Notes: a model not told the origin generated them from the letters alone. Counted from the stretch's first letter, positions 1 to 9,529 are shown. The stretch is 64,000 bases of DNA from Pseudoxanthomonas indica (GCF_900167565.1 NZ_FUZV01000001.1:2209001-2273000), one strand, 5' to 3'. Numbers and translations: made by a program.

Positions 1-1056
1 CTGCTGGACCTGGATCCGCACAGCACCTACTTCGACAAGGAAGACGCGGCCGCTTTCGACGAGCAGTCCACCGGCGCCTACGAAGGCATCGGCGTGGACC
101 TGTTGCAGCAGCCGGACAACACCTTGCTGGTGGTCTCGCCGATCGACGACACGCCGGCGGCGAAGGCGGGCATCAAGGCCGGCGATCTGATCGTGGCGAT
201 CGATGGCAAGCCGATCGGCAAGACCGACGGCATGGAGCCGTTGCGCGGCAAGCCGGGCACCAAGGTGGTGTTGACGCTGGTGCGCGATGGCACCCTCAAG
301 CCGTTCGATGTGACCGTGGTGCGCGATGTGATCCGCATCGCCAGCGTGCGCAGCCGTCTGCTCGAACCGGGCTACGGGTATATCCGCATCAGCGCGTTCC
401 AGACCGATACCGCCGCGGATTTCCAGAAGAAGGTGGCCGAACTGCAGGGCAAGGGAAAATTGCGCGGGCTGGTGATCGATCTGCGCAGCAATCCGGGTGG
501 CCTGTTGCTGGCGGCGGTGCAGGTGGCCGACGATCTGCTGGACAAGGGCAACATCGTCTCCACCCGCGGCCGCATCGCCATGAGCGATTCGCGCTTCGAC
601 GCCACCCCCGGCGATCTGCTCGACGGCGCGCCGGTGGTGGTGCTGGTGGATGCCGGCTCGGCCAGCGCATCGGAAGTGCTGGCCGGCGCCCTGCGCGACA
701 ACAACCGCGCCCGCGTGGTCGGCAGCCGCACCTTCGGCAAGGGCTCGGTGCAGACCGTGCTGCCGCTGGACAATGGCGATTCGGTCAAGCTCACCACCGC
801 GCGTTACTACACGCCCAGCGGCAAATCGATCCAGGCGCGCGGCATCGTGCCCGACGTGGATTTGAAACCGGAGACGAAGGACAGCGAGCCGGAGATCCTG
901 GACTTCAGCGAAGCCACGTTACCGGGCCACCTGCGTGGCGATGACGAAGGCAAGGACGGTTACACGCCCGGCGACGTGCTCGATGGGGAAAAGCCGATCG
1001 CGGCGGCGCTGGCCGAATTGAAGAAGAGCACCGCCAAGACCGTCTCCAGCCGCTAG
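1..1056 (+). CDS. S41 family C-terminal processing peptidase (3' part)
   Basis: The reading frame is open from base 1, so the gene begins outside the window; the GTG at 94 is internal. The first residues (DPHSTYFD) are typical of the lead-in to the PDZ domain in Ctp/Tsp proteases. A PDZ domain occupies roughly residues 25-100. The S41 core follows, with the oxyanion/strand motif LVIDLRSNPGG, the serine motif GSASASEV and the lysine motif TFGKGSVQT, which form the Ser-Lys dyad of the family. Such enzymes trim C-termini of exported proteins in the periplasm. The C-terminal tail (about 60 residues) is charged and of low complexity. The stop codon overlaps that of the convergent antiporter gene in the tetranucleotide CTAG. 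The family call is firm; which Ctp paralogue it is cannot be decided. Confidence 0.93.
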   Translation: MLDLDPHSTYFDKEDAAAFDEQSTGAYEGIGVDLLQQPDNTLLVVSPIDDTPAAKAGIKAGDLIVAIDGKPIGKTDGMEPLRGKPGTKVVLTLVRDGTLKPFDVTVVRDVIRIASVRSRLLEPGYGYIRISAFQTDTAADFQKKVAELQGKGKLRGLVIDLRSNPGGLLLAAVQVADDLLDKGNIVSTRGRIAMSDSRFDATPGDLLDGAPVVVLVDAGSASASEVLAGALRDNNRARVVGSRTFGKGSVQTVLPLDNGDSVKLTTARYYTPSGKSIQARGIVPDVDLKPETKDSEPEILDFSEATLPGHLRGDDEGKDGYTPGDVLDGEKPIAAALAELKKSTAKTVSSR

Positions 1057-2321
1057 GGCATCGGCGCCTGTCCATCCGGCGCGGCCGCCACCAGCGGCCG
1101 GCCGCGCATGATGAAGTTGAACAATGGTGTGGCCATCAAGGTGGTCAGGATCGCCATGATCACCAGGATCGAGAACAGGCCGGGTTCAATGACCTTGGCC
1201 TGCAAGCCGATGTTGATGAGGATGAGCTCCATCAGCCCGCGCGCGTTCATCAGCGCGCCGATGGCCATCGCGTCGCGCGGCGGTTCGCCGGCCAGCCGCG
1301 CCGCCGCCCAACACGCCACCGCCTTGCCGCCGAAGGACGCCAGCAGGATCGCGATGGCGGGCAGCAACATGGCCGGGTCCAGAAAGACCGACAGCTGTGT
1401 CTTCAGACCGGAATAGGTGAAGAACAGCGGCAGCAGGAACACCACCACCAGCGGCTGCAGGCGCTCGCGCAGACGCTCACTGAGCGCGCCACGCGGCAGG
1501 CAGGCGCCGAGGATGAAACCGCCAAACACCGCGTGGATGCCGATTGCATCCATCGCCCAGGCGCACAGGAAGAACAACGCCAGGATCGTGGATAGCGTGC
1601 TGGCAGGCAGGCTGCCATCCTCCGGCAGCTGATCGCCCAATCGCGCCAGCCAGCGACGCACGAACAGGAACATCACCAGCAGATAGGCCAGGCCACCGCC
1701 GATGGCCAGCCAGGCCTGGCCCCAACTGCCGCCAAAACTGGCCAGCACCACGGCCAGGATGCACCAGGCCGCGGCATCGTCCATCGCGCCGGCGGTCAGC
1801 GCCAGCGTGCCCAGCGACGTGCCCGCCAGGCCACGTTCCTGGATGATCCGCGCCAGCATCGGGAATGCGGTGATGGCTATCGCCGCGCCCAGGAACAGGG
1901 CGACTTCGAAGAATCGCGTCTTCTCGGAAAACAGGCCAGGCACATCCTGCAACCAGGGGGCCAGGGCGAAGGCCAGCAGGAACGGCGCCGCAATGCCGGC
2001 CCACGACACCGCCATCGCGCTGCGATAACGCGCGCGGAACTGGTCGGCGCGGAATTCCGTGCCGACCAGGAACATGTACAGACCGACCCCGACCTGACCG
2101 CCGACGTACAACATGTCCAGGCTCTCGCGGGGAAACAGCATGGCCTGCCCCTGCGGCCACAGCAGGCCGAGCAGGGACGGGCCCAAGGTGACGCCGGCGA
2201 TCATCTCGCCCACCACCTGCGGTTGTCCGAGTTTCTGCGCCAGCCTTCCCACCCAGCGGCACACGAGGATGATCACCGCGGCCTGCAGGAAGAAATACAC
2301 GGACAGTTGTGGCGTGGACAT
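1053..2321 (-). CDS. CPA2-family cation:proton antiporter (Kef/NapA-like)
   Basis: A 422-residue, very hydrophobic protein with about 12 predicted membrane segments. It carries the CPA2-type N-terminal signature (GEMIAGVTLGPSLLG), and GAMDDAAAWCIL matches the conserved Asp-Asp ion-binding region of the family (GAAxDD-type). I start it at the ATG at 2321, preceded by a strong GGGGAGG Shine-Dalgarno. A longer frame to 2414 exists but its first 31 codons do not look like protein. It ends soon after the last helix, so the C-terminal TrkA-N (RCK) domain of KefB/KefC is absent. Likely role: Na+ or K+/H+ exchange in the inner membrane; the ion is not deducible. It overlaps the stop of the upstream protease gene by convergence. 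Confidence 0.9.
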   Translation of the reverse strand: MSTPQLSVYFFLQAAVIILVCRWVGRLAQKLGQPQVVGEMIAGVTLGPSLLGLLWPQGQAMLFPRESLDMLYVGGQVGVGLYMFLVGTEFRADQFRARYRSAMAVSWAGIAAPFLLAFALAPWLQDVPGLFSEKTRFFEVALFLGAAIAITAFPMLARIIQERGLAGTSLGTLALTAGAMDDAAAWCILAVVLASFGGSWGQAWLAIGGGLAYLLVMFLFVRRWLARLGDQLPEDGSLPASTLSTILALFFLCAWAMDAIGIHAVFGGFILGACLPRGALSERLRERLQPLVVVFLLPLFFTYSGLKTQLSVFLDPAMLLPAIAILLASFGGKAVACWAAARLAGEPPRDAMAIGALMNARGLMELILINIGLQAKVIEPGLFSILVIMAILTTLMATPLFNFIMRGRPLVAAAPDGQAPMP

Positions 2322-2435
2322 CGGCACCTCCCCGTACCGTAGAGGCAGCAGTGTAGGGGCAGCGCCTGTCGGCGCGCACCCTTCACGGCGCAAAGACGAG
2401 CGGTAGGCACTCATAAGCCATGCCCATGATCCAGG

Positions 2436-3404
2436 ATGACCATGTCGCCCTATCGCACTTTCCCCTTGTTGCTCTTGCTGACTCCGGTCCTCGCGAGCCT
2501 GCCTGCGCAGGCCGATGACACCGCCCTGGCCGAAGTCGCCAACCTGCCCACATCCACGACCGAAGTAGCCGGACTGCTGCGCGCGCAGGTGTTGCTGGAC
2601 CGCGCGAACTTCTCGCCCGGCGAGATCGACGGCCGCGCCGGCTCCAACCAGCGCCGCGCGCTACGCGGCTTCCAGCAAACCCGGGGCCTGGAAGTCACCG
2701 GTGAGCTGGACACGCCCACCTGGGCCGCACTCAATGCCGACGGCGCGCCGGCCGTCGCGACTTACACGCTGACGGCGGCCGACGTAAACCAGCGCTATGC
2801 GTCGTTGCCTGACGATGTGATGGAACAGGGCAAACTGCAGGCTCTGGGCTACGAATCCCTCGAAGAAGCACTGGGCGAGCGGTTCCACGCCAGCCCGGCC
2901 TTGCTCAGGCAACTGAATCCCGGCGTGGATTTCAGCCAGGTCGGCAGTACCTTGCAGGTACCCAACGTCGCCGACATCGCCGCGCCGGCCAAGGCCGCCA
3001 AGCTGGTGGTGGACAAGTCGGATTCGACACTGACCTTGCTGGACGCAGCGGACAAAGCGATCGCGCAGTTCCCGGTATCGTCCGGCAGCGAACACGATCC
3101 GCTGCCCATCGGTGCCTGGAAAATCCGGGCGACCGTGGTGGATCCGACCTTCCACTACAACCCCAAGCTGTTCTGGGATGCGGAGCCATCGCACGCCAAA
3201 ACCCAACTGGCAGCGGGTCCCAACAACCCCGTCGGTACGCGCTGGATTGATTTGTCCAAGCCGCATTACGGCCTGCACGGCACAGCCACGCCAGCCAGCG
3301 TCGGCAAGGCGCAGTCACATGGCTGCGTGCGCCTGACCAACTGGGATGTCGAACGCGTCGCCGCCGCGGTGGACAGCTCGGTGCCTGTGCTGATGCAGGA
3401 GTAA
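2436..3404 (+). CDS. L,D-transpeptidase (YkuD) with peptidoglycan-binding domain
   Basis: A signal peptide of about 25 residues ends in PAQA. It is followed by a PG_binding_1 domain (about residues 50-100, with GEIDGRAGSNQRRALRGFQ), a LysM-like stretch (about 145-175) and a C-terminal YkuD catalytic domain. The catalytic motif is SHGCVRLTNWD, in which the Cys is the nucleophile; the upstream HGTATPASVG supplies the conserved His. The enzyme should form 3-3 crosslinks or attach proteins to peptidoglycan in the periplasm. The ATG at 2442 has a better spaced AGGA than the ATG at 2436 and may be the real start. The M23 peptidase gene starts only 3 bases after the stop, so the two are almost certainly one operon for cell-wall remodelling. 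Confidence 0.93.
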   Translation: MTMSPYRTFPLLLLLTPVLASLPAQADDTALAEVANLPTSTTEVAGLLRAQVLLDRANFSPGEIDGRAGSNQRRALRGFQQTRGLEVTGELDTPTWAALNADGAPAVATYTLTAADVNQRYASLPDDVMEQGKLQALGYESLEEALGERFHASPALLRQLNPGVDFSQVGSTLQVPNVADIAAPAKAAKLVVDKSDSTLTLLDAADKAIAQFPVSSGSEHDPLPIGAWKIRATVVDPTFHYNPKLFWDAEPSHAKTQLAAGPNNPVGTRWIDLSKPHYGLHGTATPASVGKAQSHGCVRLTNWDVERVAAAVDSSVPVLMQE

Positions 3405-3407
3405 CCG

Positions 3408-4142
3408 ATGAGATACCTGTTGGCCTTGATACTGGAGCTGGGTCTGGGCGCGCTGCTCTATCCCTACCTGGGCAACTTGCGCAGCAGCGGGGTCTCCGTT
3501 CAGGACGGCATCGACAACGCCGCTTCCAAGTCGGATGCAATGGGTGCCATCGATGCAAGCACGCCGTCGTCAGCACGCACCGTAGTGCCTCGAACCGTGA
3601 CCGAGCGGCCCGCCGACGTCATCACGCGGCCCGCGACGCAGCCCGTGTCTCCGCCTGCACCAGTGGCGACACAGGCAGGTGCTGGCAACGACACCCCACC
3701 ACCGCTGGACAACGCCGGTTTGCTGATACCCGTGCAGGGCAAGTCTGCCTCCGACTTGGCCGACACCTTCACCGACGCGCGCAGCCAGGGCCGCCTGCAT
3801 GACGCCATCGACATCATGGCCACAGCGGGAACGCCGGTGCTGGCCGTGGCCGATGGTCAGATCGAAAAGCTGTTCTACAGCGAGCGTGGCGGCATCACGA
3901 TTTACCAGTTCGAGCCGAGCGGCAAGTACGCGTACTACTACGCGCACCTGCAGCGCTACGCCGACGGGCTGGCGGAGAAGCAGGCCATCAAGCGCGGCCA
4001 GGTCATCGGTTACGTCGGCAGTACCGGCAATGCCAGCGCCGAGGCACCGCACCTGCACTTCGCCATCTTTGAACTGGGACCGGAGCGGCGCTGGTGGGAA
4101 GGCACCGCGATCAATCCGTATCCTCTGCTGATGCGCCAGTGA
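3408..4142 (+). CDS. M23 family metallopeptidase, membrane-anchored
   Basis: A 244-residue protein with an N-terminal hydrophobic anchor (residues 1-20), a Pro/Thr/Ala-rich linker (about 30-100) and a lysostaphin-type M23 domain. Zinc-ligand motifs are visible: HDAID (HxxxD), the downstream YYAHLQRY and the terminal HLHFAI (HxH). The GQVIGYVGSTGNA stretch is characteristic of the family. Members cleave peptidoglycan cross-bridges or act as endopeptidases or activators in the periplasm. It follows the L,D-transpeptidase gene with a 3-base gap. The substrate bond cannot be told from sequence. Confidence 0.92.
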   Translation: MRYLLALILELGLGALLYPYLGNLRSSGVSVQDGIDNAASKSDAMGAIDASTPSSARTVVPRTVTERPADVITRPATQPVSPPAPVATQAGAGNDTPPPLDNAGLLIPVQGKSASDLADTFTDARSQGRLHDAIDIMATAGTPVLAVADGQIEKLFYSERGGITIYQFEPSGKYAYYYAHLQRYADGLAEKQAIKRGQVIGYVGSTGNASAEAPHLHFAIFELGPERRWWEGTAINPYPLLMRQ

Positions 4143-4217
4143 CAAGCCGCAGAAGTTGGCATCGCTCAGCCCGACTCATGCGATGCCGTGTCGTGACGCA
4201 CGGCAACTCAGTTCGAC

Positions 4218-4538
4218 TCAGCGCGGCTTGGCCGGCAGCGGAAACGGCGTGACCACTTTCTCGCCGGTGGCTGCATCGCGAATGGCCGACTGGCCTTTGC
4301 GCTCCACTTCTTCGATGCGCACGATGCTCTGCATCGGCAGGTGCAGCACCTGGGTGGCGCCGAACTCATCGCGCAGGCGTTCTTCGGTGGGGTCGATCAC
4401 CACGCCGTCGTGGACGTCGAACACCAGTTCGCCCACTTCGGTGAAGCCCCACAGGCTGCTCGCCGCCACCTGTCGCGCGTACAACTCGTAGACCTTGGTG
4501 TGGTTGAGGAAGGTGATCTTGTAAAGCTTCTTGGCCAT
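4218..4538 (-). CDS. DUF1820 family protein
   Basis: A 106-residue soluble protein that begins MAKKLYKITFLNHTKVYELY and has a central GELVFDVHDGVVIDPTEERL segment, the pattern I know from the DUF1820 family of gammaproteobacteria. No signal peptide or membrane segment is present. Its function is not established. It lies 24 bases downstream of the rhomboid protease gene on the same strand, which suggests co-transcription. Confidence 0.85.
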   Translation of the reverse strand: MAKKLYKITFLNHTKVYELYARQVAASSLWGFTEVGELVFDVHDGVVIDPTEERLRDEFGATQVLHLPMQSIVRIEEVERKGQSAIRDAATGEKVVTPFPLPAKPR

Positions 4539-4562
4539 GCGCGGATTATAGGCCGGCCATCG

Positions 4563-5255
4563 TCAGTAGCCCTGGCGTTTGCGCATGCGCCGCGCAATCG
4601 CCGCGCGCACGAACAGCGCAAAGATCACCCCGAACAGAAAGCCGGCGATATGCGCCGACCACGCCACCGCGCCAAACGCCGGACCCGTATAGGCAAACAC
4701 CACCTGCAGCAACGCCCAGATGCCAATCAGCAACGAGGCCGGCGCCTTGACGAATTCCAGGAACAGCCCCAACGGCAGCACCACGCCCAGCTTGGCGCTG
4801 GGGAACAAGGCCAGATAGGCGCCAATCACCGCCGACACCGCGCCGCTGGCGCCGATCACGACCCGATCCGGCGTGCCAATGCTGAGCACCGCCGCCAGGT
4901 TGGCCACCGCGCCGCCCAGCAGGAACAGCAACAGGAACCGCCACGGCCCCATCGCCCGCTCGGACGGGAAGCCGAAGATCAGCAGGAACACCAGGTTGCC
5001 GAGCAGATGCGCCCAGTCCGCGTGCAGGAACATGGCGGTGAACAGGCGCAGCACGGTGCCGTCCTGCAAATCGGCCAGCCAGGCCGGCAGCGAGGTCATG
5101 CCGCCCGACAGCGCGCCCCAACCCTGCAACAGGGCCGAGCGCTCCGGTTCTGGTTTCAGCACTACCCACAGGAATACCAGCCACAGCGTCAGCAGCAGCA
5201 GCGGGGTCGCCCAGCGCAGGGAGGGTTTGGATCGGGAGGGCAGGGAGACGAACAT
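4563..5255 (-). CDS. Rhomboid family intramembrane serine protease
   Basis: A 230-residue polytopic membrane protein. The rhomboid catalytic serine motif GASGAVSAVIGAY (GxSG) lies in the fourth helix, and the partner His is in HIAGFLFG near the C-terminus. The loop with HADWAHLLGNLVFL matches the conserved HxxxxHxxxN stretch of rhomboids. It cleaves within membrane-spanning segments; its substrates are unknown. It is probably the first gene of a two-gene unit with the DUF1820 gene. Confidence 0.93.
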   Translation of the reverse strand: MFVSLPSRSKPSLRWATPLLLLTLWLVFLWVVLKPEPERSALLQGWGALSGGMTSLPAWLADLQDGTVLRLFTAMFLHADWAHLLGNLVFLLIFGFPSERAMGPWRFLLLFLLGGAVANLAAVLSIGTPDRVVIGASGAVSAVIGAYLALFPSAKLGVVLPLGLFLEFVKAPASLLIGIWALLQVVFAYTGPAFGAVAWSAHIAGFLFGVIFALFVRAAIARRMRKRQGY

Positions 5256-5481
5256 TCGGACTCACTTTAACCCGGCCAATGAACAGGGCGGCGAGCGCCC
5301 TATTCAGGAAAAACAAGGTACTTACGGGTCCTAATTGTTAGCTTTCCATTAGCAATAGTGTCTATACTGCATACGGCGTCGTATGTCGGGAGGGGCTTCC
5401 GGCGGACGAACCGGCGGACACAACGCCGGTCGATCCAGCGACCCTATTTTTGTTCCTACGTCCTCCGGAGACAGAGCCAAC

Positions 5482-6846
5482 ATGCATTCCGTCAACAGTT
5501 TTGCCCGTATTTCCGCGCTGGCCTTTGGTATTGCCGGCGTGTTGGCCTTTGGCCAGGCGCACGGCGCCGCGTTCCAGCTGAAGGAAAACAGCGCCAAGGG
5601 TCTCGGCCGCGCGTTCGCCGGTTCGGGCAGCGCCCCGGGCGACGCCTCGGTCATCGCCACCAACCCGGCCGCCATGCGCCACTTGGAAGGCACCCAGTTC
5701 CAGGGCGACGTCAGCCTGATCAGCTTCTCGGCCAAGTTTGATGGCGGCGGCCGCCTGGTCGGTCCGACCGGCCCGGGCACCGGCTTCCCGATCAGCGGCG
5801 GCAACGGCGGCGACGCCGGCACCATCGCCGCGGTCCCGGCCATGTACTTCCATACCCCGCTGGGCGAGAAGGCCCACCTGGGCGCCTCGCTGACCGTGCC
5901 GTTCGGCTTCAAGACCGAATACGACCGCGACTGGGTCGGCCGCTACCACGGCGTCAAGACCGACCTGAAGACCGCCGACCTGGGCCTGTCGCTGTCCTAC
6001 GACGTCAACCCGTATGTGTCGTTCGGCGCGCAGGTGTTCGTCGAGCGCCTGGAAGTCGACCTGAGCAACGCGGTCGACCTGGGCACCGTGATGTTTTCGC
6101 AGGGTGGCGGCCCGCTCGGCTTCGCGCCGGGTAATGCCGATGTCTACTCGCAGCTGGAAGGCAGCAGCAATGACTGGGGCTACACCGTCGGCACGCTGCT
6201 GAGCTTCAACGAAAACACCCACATGGGCCTGAGCTACCGCTCCAAGGTCAAGCACGAAATCGACAACGGCAAGGCCACCTTCACCGCCACCAACGCACAG
6301 GCCACCGGTGGTCTGGCGGTGCTCGCGGCGCGCGGCCTGTTCGTCAACACCGGCGGCAAGGCCGAGATCGAACTGCCGGCTTCGGCCACGTTGAGCTTCA
6401 CCCGCAAGGTCAACGACAACCTGAGCATCATGTTCGATTACTCGCGCACGTTCTGGAAGCCGTCGTTTGATTCAGTGACCGTGGACTTCTCGTCGAACCA
6501 GCCCAACAACGTGCTGCCGTTCAACTACCGCGATACCTCGTTCACCTCGCTGGGCGCGGACTACAAGCTCAGCGACACGCTGACCCTGCGCGGCGGTGTG
6601 GCATATGACCAGACCCCGACCACGGCCGAACACCGCGACGTGCGCGTGCCGGACACCAGCCGCAAGTGGCTGTCGGTCGGCCTGAGCTGGGCGCCGTCGG
6701 AAAAGGCTGAGTACAGCTTCGGCTATACCCACCTGTTCACCACCGACCCGACCATCGACCAGGTTTCGGCCACCGGCAGCACGCTGTCGGGTTCGTACGA
6801 TGTCACCGGCGACGTGCTGGGCGCTTCGATCAACTACAAGTTCTGA
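5482..6846 (+). CDS. fadL: FadL/OmpP1-type outer membrane long-chain fatty acid transporter
   Basis: A 454-residue outer-membrane beta-barrel with a signal peptide (MHSVNSFARISALAFGIAG, cleavage after AHG). The mature start AAFQLKENSAKGLGRAFAG carries the FadL NxxxLGxAxAG-type pattern. The family FGFKTEYD motif and alternating beta strands follow, and the protein ends in a Phe (INYKF). The start at 5482 is chosen because the signal peptide begins there; the longer frame from 5383 has an implausible lead. CGGAG lies upstream with long spacing. A strong terminator follows. It takes up long-chain fatty acids or other hydrophobic compounds. Confidence 0.93.
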   Translation: MHSVNSFARISALAFGIAGVLAFGQAHGAAFQLKENSAKGLGRAFAGSGSAPGDASVIATNPAAMRHLEGTQFQGDVSLISFSAKFDGGGRLVGPTGPGTGFPISGGNGGDAGTIAAVPAMYFHTPLGEKAHLGASLTVPFGFKTEYDRDWVGRYHGVKTDLKTADLGLSLSYDVNPYVSFGAQVFVERLEVDLSNAVDLGTVMFSQGGGPLGFAPGNADVYSQLEGSSNDWGYTVGTLLSFNENTHMGLSYRSKVKHEIDNGKATFTATNAQATGGLAVLAARGLFVNTGGKAEIELPASATLSFTRKVNDNLSIMFDYSRTFWKPSFDSVTVDFSSNQPNNVLPFNYRDTSFTSLGADYKLSDTLTLRGGVAYDQTPTTAEHRDVRVPDTSRKWLSVGLSWAPSEKAEYSFGYTHLFTTDPTIDQVSATGSTLSGSYDVTGDVLGASINYKF

Positions 6847-6869
6847 TCGCACGCGGTACAGGCAACAAC

Positions 6870-6899
6870 AAAAAACCCCGCTCCGGCGGGGTTTTTTCT
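6870..6899. terminator. Rho-independent terminator between fadL and diguanylate cyclase
   Basis: A perfect stem AAAACCCCG / CGGGGTTTT with loop CTCCGG, followed by a T-run on the plus strand and an A-run before it. It can therefore end both the plus-strand fadL transcript and the convergent minus-strand transcript. Confidence 0.9.
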
Positions 6900-6929
6900 T
6901 GCTTCGGCTGCGCCGCTGACGGCGACGAC

Positions 6930-8105
6930 TTACCCCGCCGTCGCCATCCCGACTTCGTCCAGCTGGATCTCCACCCGGTTGCGGCCCTTGTTCTTGGCCA
7001 CGTATAGCGCCTCATCGGCCAGGCGAATCAGATCGCCGAAGATCGCATGCCGGCGCCGGGTGAATGCGATGCCCAGGCTGACGGTGACGCGGAACTGCGG
7101 GTCGCCCTGGAACTCCAGCGCCATCACCTGCTGACGGATGCGTTCGGCCAACCGCTGCGCCAGTTCCGGGGTGGTATTGCGCAGCACCAGCATGAACTCC
7201 TCGCCACCCAAGCGGACGAACAGGTCGTCGCCACGGATGCAGCTGCGCACCACGTCGGAGAATCGCTGCAGCACCTGATCGCCGGTGTCGTGGCCGTGCA
7301 CGTCATTGACCGCCTTGAAGTGATCCAGATCCAGCGCAATCACCGCCAGCCCGCTGTCATTGGCCACCGGCACGTCCTGCGCCTGCAGCTCGCTGTCCAG
7401 CCCCCGGCGGTTGAGCGCGCCGGTGAGCGGGTCGACCAGCGCGCTCTGGCGCAGCGCTTCGGCCGCGCGGAAGCTGGCCAGCATCAACATGCAGAAGTTG
7501 AGCATGAACCAGATCGACAGATCCGCGTTGACCCAGGAGGGATTGGGGCCATAGCGACCGGTCAGCGCCTGCAGCAGGTCGCGGCCGTACAGCCACAGCA
7601 GCGCCACGCAGGCCAGCATCATCAGCCGCGCCGGCACATGATCCGGGCGCGCGCGCAGGTTGCGCAGCTGCCAGAGCATGATCAGCAGCACCACCACTTC
7701 CACGGCGCTCATGGCCGCGCCCTGGGCGTCATTGGCCGCATCGGACCACCAGCCCAGCATCGACAGGCCGCAGGCGAGCGGCAGCAGCATCTGCTCGGCC
7801 AGGGTCAGCGTGCGCTGCTGCACGAACTGGATGACCGACCACGCCAGCCCGGCCAGACCGGCACAGGCCAGCATTCCGCCGGCATTGGCCACCGCCGAGG
7901 CGAACACCGACTCGCCTTCGCGCGCCAGCGTCTGCGCGGTGCCGTCGAGCATCGCCGCGCCCAGCGAATAGATGAAATGGGCCACGCCCCAGGTCGCGAT
8001 GCCACGCACGCCGCGCGAAACCCGCGAGACGTAGAAGAACAGGCCCAGCAGGACACCCGCCAACGCGCAGTCAGTCAGCAGCAGGTGGTAGAAATCGGTC
8101 GTCAT
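6930..8105 (-). CDS. Membrane GGDEF diguanylate cyclase (paralogue 1)
   Basis: A 391-residue protein: about 6-7 hydrophobic segments in the first 200 residues, then a GGDEF domain with the active-site motif GGEEF. The product-inhibition site RxxD is present as RGDD exactly five residues before it, so feedback inhibition by c-di-GMP is expected. The start at 8105 is chosen because it aligns with the start of the neighbouring paralogue (both reach TDC/SDC at residues 11-13), although an in-frame ATG at 8144 exists. It makes c-di-GMP. The sensory input through the membrane region is unknown. Confidence 0.9.
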   Translation of the reverse strand: MTTDFYHLLLTDCALAGVLLGLFFYVSRVSRGVRGIATWGVAHFIYSLGAAMLDGTAQTLAREGESVFASAVANAGGMLACAGLAGLAWSVIQFVQQRTLTLAEQMLLPLACGLSMLGWWSDAANDAQGAAMSAVEVVVLLIMLWQLRNLRARPDHVPARLMMLACVALLWLYGRDLLQALTGRYGPNPSWVNADLSIWFMLNFCMLMLASFRAAEALRQSALVDPLTGALNRRGLDSELQAQDVPVANDSGLAVIALDLDHFKAVNDVHGHDTGDQVLQRFSDVVRSCIRGDDLFVRLGGEEFMLVLRNTTPELAQRLAERIRQQVMALEFQGDPQFRVTVSLGIAFTRRRHAIFGDLIRLADEALYVAKNKGRNRVEIQLDEVGMATAG

Positions 8106-8230
8106 CGTGCCGGCATGCCTTGGCCAGGAGCTCCATGTCAGCATTCAAACGCAGAATGCGGCGGAATCCGGCTAAACCTAGCGTCGTGAGGGCGCGCAGA
8201 CCGTGACGGAAGTCGCCGGCCGGGCCAATG

Positions 8231-9379
8231 TCAGTCGAATAACGCGACCCGGTTGCGGCCTGCATGCTTGGCCGCGTACAGCGCCTCGTCGGCACTGCGC
8301 ATCAAATCGGCGAAGGTCTGCTCCGGGTCGCGGCGCGTGGCCACGCCCAGGCTGACAGTGACCCGCACCGGCCGGCCGCTGCTGGGGGTGAACTCCATCT
8401 TCTGCACCAGCGCGCGCACGCGCTCGGCCAGGCGCCGCGCCGCTTCCATCCCGCCCTCGGTGATCACGATGGCGAATTCTTCGCCGCCCATGCGCGCAAA
8501 TAGTGCGTCATCACGCAGGTTGGCGCGCACCAGATCGCTGAAGCGCTGCAGCACGCGATCGCCGGTGTCGTGGCCGTGGAAATCGTTGATGGCCTTGAAG
8601 TGATCCAGATCGATGGCGATCACGCTCAGGCCCGCTTCGCGGCGCTCCGGCAAGGTGGCCAGTTCGGCATTCAGGCCGCGCCGGTTGAGCGCACCGGTGA
8701 GCGGATCGAACATCGCACTGAGCTTGAGCGATTCGGCGGCGCGGAAACTGCTGAGCATCAGCATGCAGAAATTGAGCATGAACCAGATCGACAGGTCCAC
8801 GTTGACCCAGATTTCGTCGAAACCGAACTGGCTCAGCGACCAGCCGGGTATCACGCTGCCGTAAAGGATCGCCAGCAGCACGCAGCCGACCATCATCATC
8901 CGTGCGGGCAAGCGGTAGGGATCTTCATGCAGATCGCGCAGATGCCAGCACATCCACACCAGCACCAGCAGCTCCACCAGGTTCAACGCCACGCTCTGCG
9001 CGTTCCAGTTGCCGCCCAGCAGCCAGGTCGCCAGCGGGATGGCCCCGGCCAGGAAAATGATCGCGAACTCGGCGCGATGCAGCGGGCGCCGGCGCACGAA
9101 CAACACGATCGCCCAGCCCAGCCCGGCCATGCCCAGGCACAGGATGATCGAGCCGATGTGTGCGGTGGCGCGGGCGGCGGCGGGCAGTCCGCTTTCTTCG
9201 GCCATGCTGGTGCCGGCGTCGAAGATCGTCGCCCCCAGCGTGTAGACCAGATGCGCGCTGCCCCAGGTCAGGATCCCCTGTACCTGCCGCGACAGCCGCG
9301 CCACGTACCAGAACAGTACGAACAGCACGACGGCCAGCAGGCAATCACTCAGCAGCGTCAGCAGTACCGAGGCGCTCAT
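8231..9379 (-). CDS. Membrane GGDEF diguanylate cyclase (paralogue 2)
   Basis: A 382-residue paralogue of the downstream gene. The two align along their full length (membrane part, LSIWFMLNFCMLML and DPLTGALNRRGL blocks). The active-site motif is again GGEEF. Here, however, the tetrapeptide five residues upstream reads RDDA rather than RxxD, so the inhibitory site lacks its aspartate. Order on the minus strand is this gene first, then paralogue 1 after about 125 bases. This is a tandem duplication with possibly different feedback control. Confidence 0.9.
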   Translation of the reverse strand: MSASVLLTLLSDCLLAVVLFVLFWYVARLSRQVQGILTWGSAHLVYTLGATIFDAGTSMAEESGLPAAARATAHIGSIILCLGMAGLGWAIVLFVRRRPLHRAEFAIIFLAGAIPLATWLLGGNWNAQSVALNLVELLVLVWMCWHLRDLHEDPYRLPARMMMVGCVLLAILYGSVIPGWSLSQFGFDEIWVNVDLSIWFMLNFCMLMLSSFRAAESLKLSAMFDPLTGALNRRGLNAELATLPERREAGLSVIAIDLDHFKAINDFHGHDTGDRVLQRFSDLVRANLRDDALFARMGGEEFAIVITEGGMEAARRLAERVRALVQKMEFTPSSGRPVRVTVSLGVATRRDPEQTFADLMRSADEALYAAKHAGRNRVALFD

Positions 9380-9529
9380 GGGCCGCGGTTTCCCCCTTGG
9401 CGGTTCCCGAATCCGGGATATCGGCCGCAGACCTTCCAGCTTGAGGCCCGCGCGTCTCTCCCACGCGCGGCTCGTGGCCGGAAGGCGTTACGCCGGGCCG
9501 GCGCGGCAGGACCGGCCCCGGCGCGCGGC

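Noticed and set aside
5335..5368. Promoter of fadL with TATACT as -10
   Set aside because: TATACT at 5363-5368 is good, but the nearest TTGTTA is 22 bases away and no other -35 fits, so it is not listed as a feature.
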